DNA from: Rachicladosporium sp. CCFEE 5018
Taxonomy: Eukaryota; Ascomycota; Dothideomycetes; Cladosporiales; Cladosporiaceae
Direction: 5' to 3'
Length of the DNA stretch: 40,729 nucleotides
Assembly (NCBI GenBank): GCA_002077045.2
Contig: KZ111190.1
Span: 1 to 40,729, forward strand
Shown here: one piece after another, positions 36,676-40,729 of the stretch
How positions within the stretch are numbered: position 1 is the first letter of the stretch
Layout: every line of letters starts with the position of its first letter
Program-made: the position numbers and the translations under genes
Notes under the pieces: model-generated
What the model was told of the DNA's origin: nothing
Databases searched by the model: none
Seen by the model: the letters and a program-made list of their open reading frames with translations, nothing else

Positions 36676-38304
36676 ATGGCGGAGCGATCCACAACCCCAC
36701 TCTCCAAACCCGATCCCCTCGCGCTCCCCTCCCCCGACACCCTCCGCCAAATCGAAGCTAAGCAAAATGCCCGCGCCGCGGAGCTGCGCGAGCGGCGCAA
36801 ACTCGCCCGCTCGGCAGCGAGTAATGACAGCACTACTAGCACGCAGAGGGGGAATGCAGAGCGCACGAAAGCCGCTGAGCTGATACAGCGGAATTATCGC
36901 GGTCATAGGACGCGGCGGGCGATGGAGGGAAGGGGGCTAGATGCTAGTACGCGCTGGATAGAAGCGCTGAAGGAAGCGAAGTATGCGAATGCTACGGCGC
37001 CGGTGTCGAGGGATGTGCATGCTTCAAGGAGTCCGCCGAACGGCCAAGCGAGGAGTAGGTGGAAACGGGTTGGTGCGATTGCGCAGAGGGCTGGGAGTGA
37101 TGATACGAGTGACACCGAGGACTCCTCTGACGAGACGCGGGAGAAGCGGAGGAAAGAGAAGCGAGAGCGGGAACGTTATGCCAAGATCATGGGTCTGGAT
37201 TACTTTCTTGAGATGGTGGATGTGAAGCATCGGTACGGGAGTAACCTCAGACGCTACCACGTGGAGTGGAAGAAGAGCGACACGAAGGAGAACTTTTTCT
37301 ACTGGCTCGATGAAGGCGAAGGGAAGACGCTAGATTTAGAGGACAGACCGAGAAAGAGGTTGGATAGTGAGTTTGTGAGGTATCTAAGCAGGGAGGAGAG
37401 GACGAAGTATTTAATTCGGATTGATGGGGAGGGGAGGTTCGTGTTCGATAAGAATGGTGAGCTCGTCACTACGTCGATGGAGTACAGGGATAGCATAGAC
37501 GGCATCGTGAGTATTGAGAGCAAGACGCCGACTTGGAGAGAAGTCATGACGGGGGAGAAAGAGGCTCCAAGGCCGGATACGGACGACGATTCGATCTCGG
37601 ATCTGTCGAGTATTGGAACCGGGAAGCATGAGGATCAGTCGAAGTATAGCAACGAGGAGCTGCATGATGCGAAGGGGATCAAGAAGCTGGGGCATTTGAG
37701 CTCGGTGAATGTGATGAACCATTTGCTGAGGAAGACGACTAAGACAAATACTTGGATCTTTGTGGCGGATACGTCTTTTCGACTTTACTTGGGCATCAAG
37801 CAGTCCGGCGCCTTTCAGCACTCCTCGTTCCTGCATGGTGCGAGAGTCGCTGCAGCGGGTCTGATCAAGATCAAGCGTGGTCAGCTACGCAAGCTCTCTC
37901 CTCTCTCTGGACACTATGCCCCGCCAGTGAGAAACTTCCGCGAGTTCGTCCGCGCGCTCAAGGAGGCAGGTGCAGACATGAGTCGATGTAGCATCAGTCG
38001 CTCTTATGCCGTCCTCTTGGGTCTCGAGGGCTATCAAGGCGCCAAAAAGCACGTCAAACTAGCGGAGCAAAGCGTGAAGGACTTGATTAACCCCGAGGAG
38101 AAACGCAAGCGGGAGGAAGCAGAGAAGGACAAGAGCCAAAGTGCCGAGACCGAGAGAAGGGTCCTTGAGCAGAAGAGACTTGAAGACAGTCGTACGAGGT
38201 CATTTAGCTTGAGAGTGAAGAAGGGCCTGGGGCTTGTTGATGGTGTGGAGGAAGGAGAGGGCAGTAAGGAGACACAACAAGTCGACGCTAGCGCAACTCG
38301 GTAG
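36676..38304 (+). CDS. IQ-motif calmodulin-binding protein, IQM-like, 542 aa (unit B)
   Basis: An exact second copy of the gene at 16371-17999, with the same single exon, start and stop. It carries the complete IQ consensus at residues 70-80 and the WIFVADTSFRLYLG/HSSFLHGA/LSGHYAPP domain. Because the identity extends through both flanks and the following 1.9 kb of non-coding DNA, the lack of differences is a property of the region, not evidence of selection on this gene. As a predicted calmodulin target it would respond to calcium; partners are unknown. Confidence 0.85.
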   Translation: MAERSTTPLSKPDPLALPSPDTLRQIEAKQNARAAELRERRKLARSAASNDSTTSTQRGNAERTKAAELIQRNYRGHRTRRAMEGRGLDASTRWIEALKEAKYANATAPVSRDVHASRSPPNGQARSRWKRVGAIAQRAGSDDTSDTEDSSDETREKRRKEKRERERYAKIMGLDYFLEMVDVKHRYGSNLRRYHVEWKKSDTKENFFYWLDEGEGKTLDLEDRPRKRLDSEFVRYLSREERTKYLIRIDGEGRFVFDKNGELVTTSMEYRDSIDGIVSIESKTPTWREVMTGEKEAPRPDTDDDSISDLSSIGTGKHEDQSKYSNEELHDAKGIKKLGHLSSVNVMNHLLRKTTKTNTWIFVADTSFRLYLGIKQSGAFQHSSFLHGARVAAAGLIKIKRGQLRKLSPLSGHYAPPVRNFREFVRALKEAGADMSRCSISRSYAVLLGLEGYQGAKKHVKLAEQSVKDLINPEEKRKREEAEKDKSQSAETERRVLEQKRLEDSRTRSFSLRVKKGLGLVDGVEEGEGSKETQQVDASATR

Positions 38305-40242
38305 TGAGCTGGAGAGTCAACTGCGTGTGCAGCGTTTCGAGTAATGAATGAATGAATGAGATGCATGATACTTAAAACATCTCCGGCTGGTCAGTGTGAC
38401 AACGGTTCGTCAGCTGATCTTCCTCCGCTTCTCCACTGATCATCATCTTCAGTCACGCTCTCATCGGCTTGACCACGACCGCGATGTGCTGTGTCGCTAT
38501 GTCTTCGAGATTCCAGACATCAACAGGTTCGCTTTCTCTCATTGCCATGGCCGAACAGAGACATAGTTGCTGGTGAGCTCATTATGGCACATGAGCGTTG
38601 AGATCGTTATAGAGAAAGACTTGGATCACCTGCAGCGACGTTGATATGCAGCCTCGAGTGTCTGAGTCTCCGAGTCGCCTCGTATATGGCGGCCGACATC
38701 ACTTGTGACGAACCCCGGGTAGGTGCAGTACTAATATCAAAGCCACCATAGGAGTACCTCTCGAGCGAAGAGCTCCACTCATGACGAGCACGCAACACCT
38801 GCTGCGGATGCAGGTACACACCGCATCGCACCCGCACGCATGACATGAAGTCAGCATTGAGTTTCCATGTGCTTTCCCATCAAGGTCAGCAGAGTTCCGG
38901 CTTACGCGCGTCGTCAAGTTTTGGAGCTCGATCAAAGTTGCGGATGGCTTCGCGCGAGTTGGTGCCAACTTCGCCACAGCGAATTAGTACACTTGAGGTG
39001 GGGAACTTTAGACGAATGGTCTCATCGCACTTCTGCCACGATGGAGTGGTGCGCTGGATCGTGCGCAGACGATGTCGCAGATAGACCGTTGGAGACGATG
39101 AGGTGGTGCGCTATATCGATCCGGTAACGTCGCAGACAGATCTTCGAAAACGATGAGGTGGTGCGCTAGATCGTTCGTCCGAGGAGTGGAATGACGACTC
39201 GCGATTCCCACGCGCCACAGCTTTCGCGATAACCGGCGCAACGGTACCGTACTTACGAGCCACTGTCAAACGCTGGCTCGAACTTTCTGCGAGAGCTTTT
39301 CCAACTTCACCTCATCTCCCAGCTGTGGTTCGACAGGTCTATCACCGTATTTCAGGGACGTCTGAAGTCATATCTCCTGTACTGTGCATATGCACGAAGT
39401 GACAGGCATTCGACGGGACGAGGCTGAAGCCGGGGGTGGAGATTTGCAGAGAATCCTGGTCAGCTCTTGATCGTCGATGACATGCAGATGTGATTTGCGG
39501 TGCTGCCGGTTGCCGTGTTGGCTGGGTGTTTTGCGACGCGTCGAGTCTTGTGCCATTGATCTCCGAGGCTGTCTATGTAGGGAGTGCAGACAGACCTGCG
39601 TTGCAGTGAAGTGGCGGAGATAGAAGGTGACATCGCCTGCGAGATGAAGGATTCTTCGCTGACGCTCGGAACCATACTTTCCTCGAGATCGCGGCATGAA
39701 GTTCTGATGGCCACGTGTGTCTCTACAGTGGAAACATGACGTACCATGACAATCACCAGCCACCTTGTCACACGAAACCCCGTGCAACGGCAGAGGCCAA
39801 GCGTCGACGCATCGATCGGCGACACGCCCGCTGTCTGCAGCGCACCAGCCAGCGGCTCGTCGCATGGAGCTCTGCCATGAGTGGCGCGAGCTTGCGCCTT
39901 AACCACACGCTATTCGCTGCCGCTGCCAACTTCCCACAATGCCTCACCCGCACACCCATGTCCGTCCAGCTCCATCGCTGCAAATCCGCCTACGTCACGG
40001 CGCGATCGTCACGACAACCTGCGATGAGAACAGCGTCACCGCACCGGAGTCGTACTCCCTGCCCCGTGCCTGCGGGTCTGTAGAAAGAACCCGCATGTAT
40101 ATCCCTTCTGGCCCAGCTCGCAGCCACACTTCCCTACTCTGCCACTTTCCCCTTTCTCTCAGCTTTACCATCTTAAGCAAGAGCCAAAAAATAACACTGC
40201 TCACCCCATTGAACGATCTCCTTTACGTGTCCTGCGTTGTGC
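38305..40242. other. Long non-coding interval upstream of gene X (unit B)
   Basis: 1.9 kb indistinguishable from 18000-19937, with the same (gaat)n run, ~56-bp repeat and pyrimidine-rich stretch ahead of gene X. No gene or RNA was recognised. Confidence 0.5.
39038..39185 (+). repeat. Degenerate ~56-bp tandem repeat, three copies (unit B)
   Basis: The three imperfect copies seen in unit A recur here at about 39038, 39095 and 39150 with identical sequence, so the copy number has not changed between the units. Confidence 0.7.
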
Positions 40243-40362
40243 ATGACCAGCAATTCTGATCAATACGCCTATTACTCCTTCCCTCCCACCCCCAACAGGC
40301 TTTCTCCTGCTACAAGCCGGAGAACTTCCCGTACTACCTCTTCCACTAAGCAAACCAGCAAC

Positions 40363-40729
40363 ATGGCGCCTTCCCCCGCCGCTGGTAAGGGAGCCTCGGC
40401 TGCGCCCAAGACACCCACAAAGCTTGGTCGCAAGCCCGAGAGCACACCCAAGAAGCTCGGGCAGCCATCTTCGAGCACACCCAAAGCTCCGGCAACGCCA
40501 AAGGCTCCCAGCGCCAAGAAGCCAGACACCAGCTCTGTCTCCAAGAAAGCTGGTGAGGCCGCACCCAAGGCCGAGTCTGCCAAGGAGACTGCCGAGGAGG
40601 CACCCAGCAAGGTCGAGATGAAGGATGATGACGAAGATGACGAAGAGCCCATGAGCAAGGTCTCCGAAGCCGGCAAGGACGGCGAGGAGCAGCTCGGCGA
40701 AGCCGCACCAGAGCCCGTGGGTGACGACG
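40363..40729 (+). CDS. Gene X, N-terminal part (3' truncated by window edge)
   Basis: ATG at 40363 in the same context as 20058, followed by 122 codons that are identical to that copy and end at the same base as the contig edge before the N gap. It encodes the basic Pro/Ala/Lys-rich segment and the acidic KDDDEDDEEPM stretch. This is the third partial occurrence of gene X in the window. It implies that at least one more gene X C-terminal part follows beyond the window, or that the molecule closes back on base 1. Confidence 0.8.
   Translation, partial: MAPSPAAGKGASAAPKTPTKLGRKPESTPKKLGQPSSSTPKAPATPKAPSAKKPDTSSVSKKAGEAAPKAESAKETAEEAPSKVEMKDDDEDDEEPMSKVSEAGKDGEEQLGEAAPEPVGDD

Larger units (their letters stand above)
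20525..40729. repeat. Unit B of a ~20.3 kb head-to-tail repeat
   Basis: This is the second copy of the gene block, in the same orientation. It starts 11 bases further upstream within gene X than unit A and ends at the identical base in gene X. The offset between units is 20303 just before the kinase frameshift site and 20305 after it, because unit A lacks 2 nt there. Unit B has one intact BTB gene and an unbroken kinase upstream exon, so it is the better preserved copy. Confidence 0.95.

Noticed and set aside
1..40729. tRNA, rRNA, CRISPR or transposase signals
   Set aside because: None was recognised on either strand; no inverted terminal repeats or transposase-like frames were seen at the unit ends.

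Overview
The window reads as nuclear DNA of a filamentous ascomycete. It has short introns (43-57 nt) with GTGAGT/GTAAGT-type donors and CTGAC/CTAAC branch points, a eukaryotic cytosolic-type alanyl-tRNA synthetase, and small BTB-domain genes. Similar small BTB families are common in Dothideomycetes, so I lean to Capnodiales/Mycosphaerellales (a Teratosphaeriaceae-like black fungus). That placement is inference from family knowledge; no marker gene is present.

The dominant structure is a unit of about 20.3 kb present twice, head to tail: unit A at 1-20424 and unit B at 20525-40729, separated by a run of exactly 100 N. Both units have the same gene order and strands: the C-terminal part of a Ser/Pro/Gln-rich gene ('gene X', +); a pentad-repeat protein (-); two BTB/POZ genes (-, -); a conserved 207-aa protein (-); alanyl-tRNA synthetase (+); a Lys-Pro repeat/Gly-rich protein (-); a Ste20-like kinase (+); an IQ-motif IQM-like protein (+); about 2 kb of non-coding DNA; and the N-terminal part of gene X (+). 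Each unit starts and stops at the same point inside gene X. Every adjacency is therefore that of a circle or tandem array, and the copy of gene X in the middle is completed only across the gap.

A and B are mosaic in similarity. By eye they are about 98% identical for the first ~0.48 kb, then clearly diverged: coding parts remain easy to align, while spacers around the BTB genes do not align. They are close again over the Lys-Pro gene, diverged over the kinase 5' region, and close from 12.62 kb. I could find no difference from 14152 to 20424, or from 34457 to 40729. This could be a true tandem segmental duplication with recent homogenisation, two homeologous or allelic copies wrongly joined by a scaffolder, or assembly of a circular molecule. 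The N gap leaves the join unproven.

The two units differ in gene integrity. Three of the four BTB genes are broken by three different lesions: a TAG stop, a 4-nt deletion and a TAA stop. The kinase of unit A has a 2-nt deletion that cuts its upstream exon off from the kinase domain. AlaRS, the 207-aa protein, the pentad protein, the Lys-Pro protein and the IQM-like gene are open in both units. Apart from the likely shared promoter of AlaRS and the 207-aa gene, I see no functional clustering; this looks like ordinary housekeeping and regulatory gene content in an unusual duplicated arrangement.
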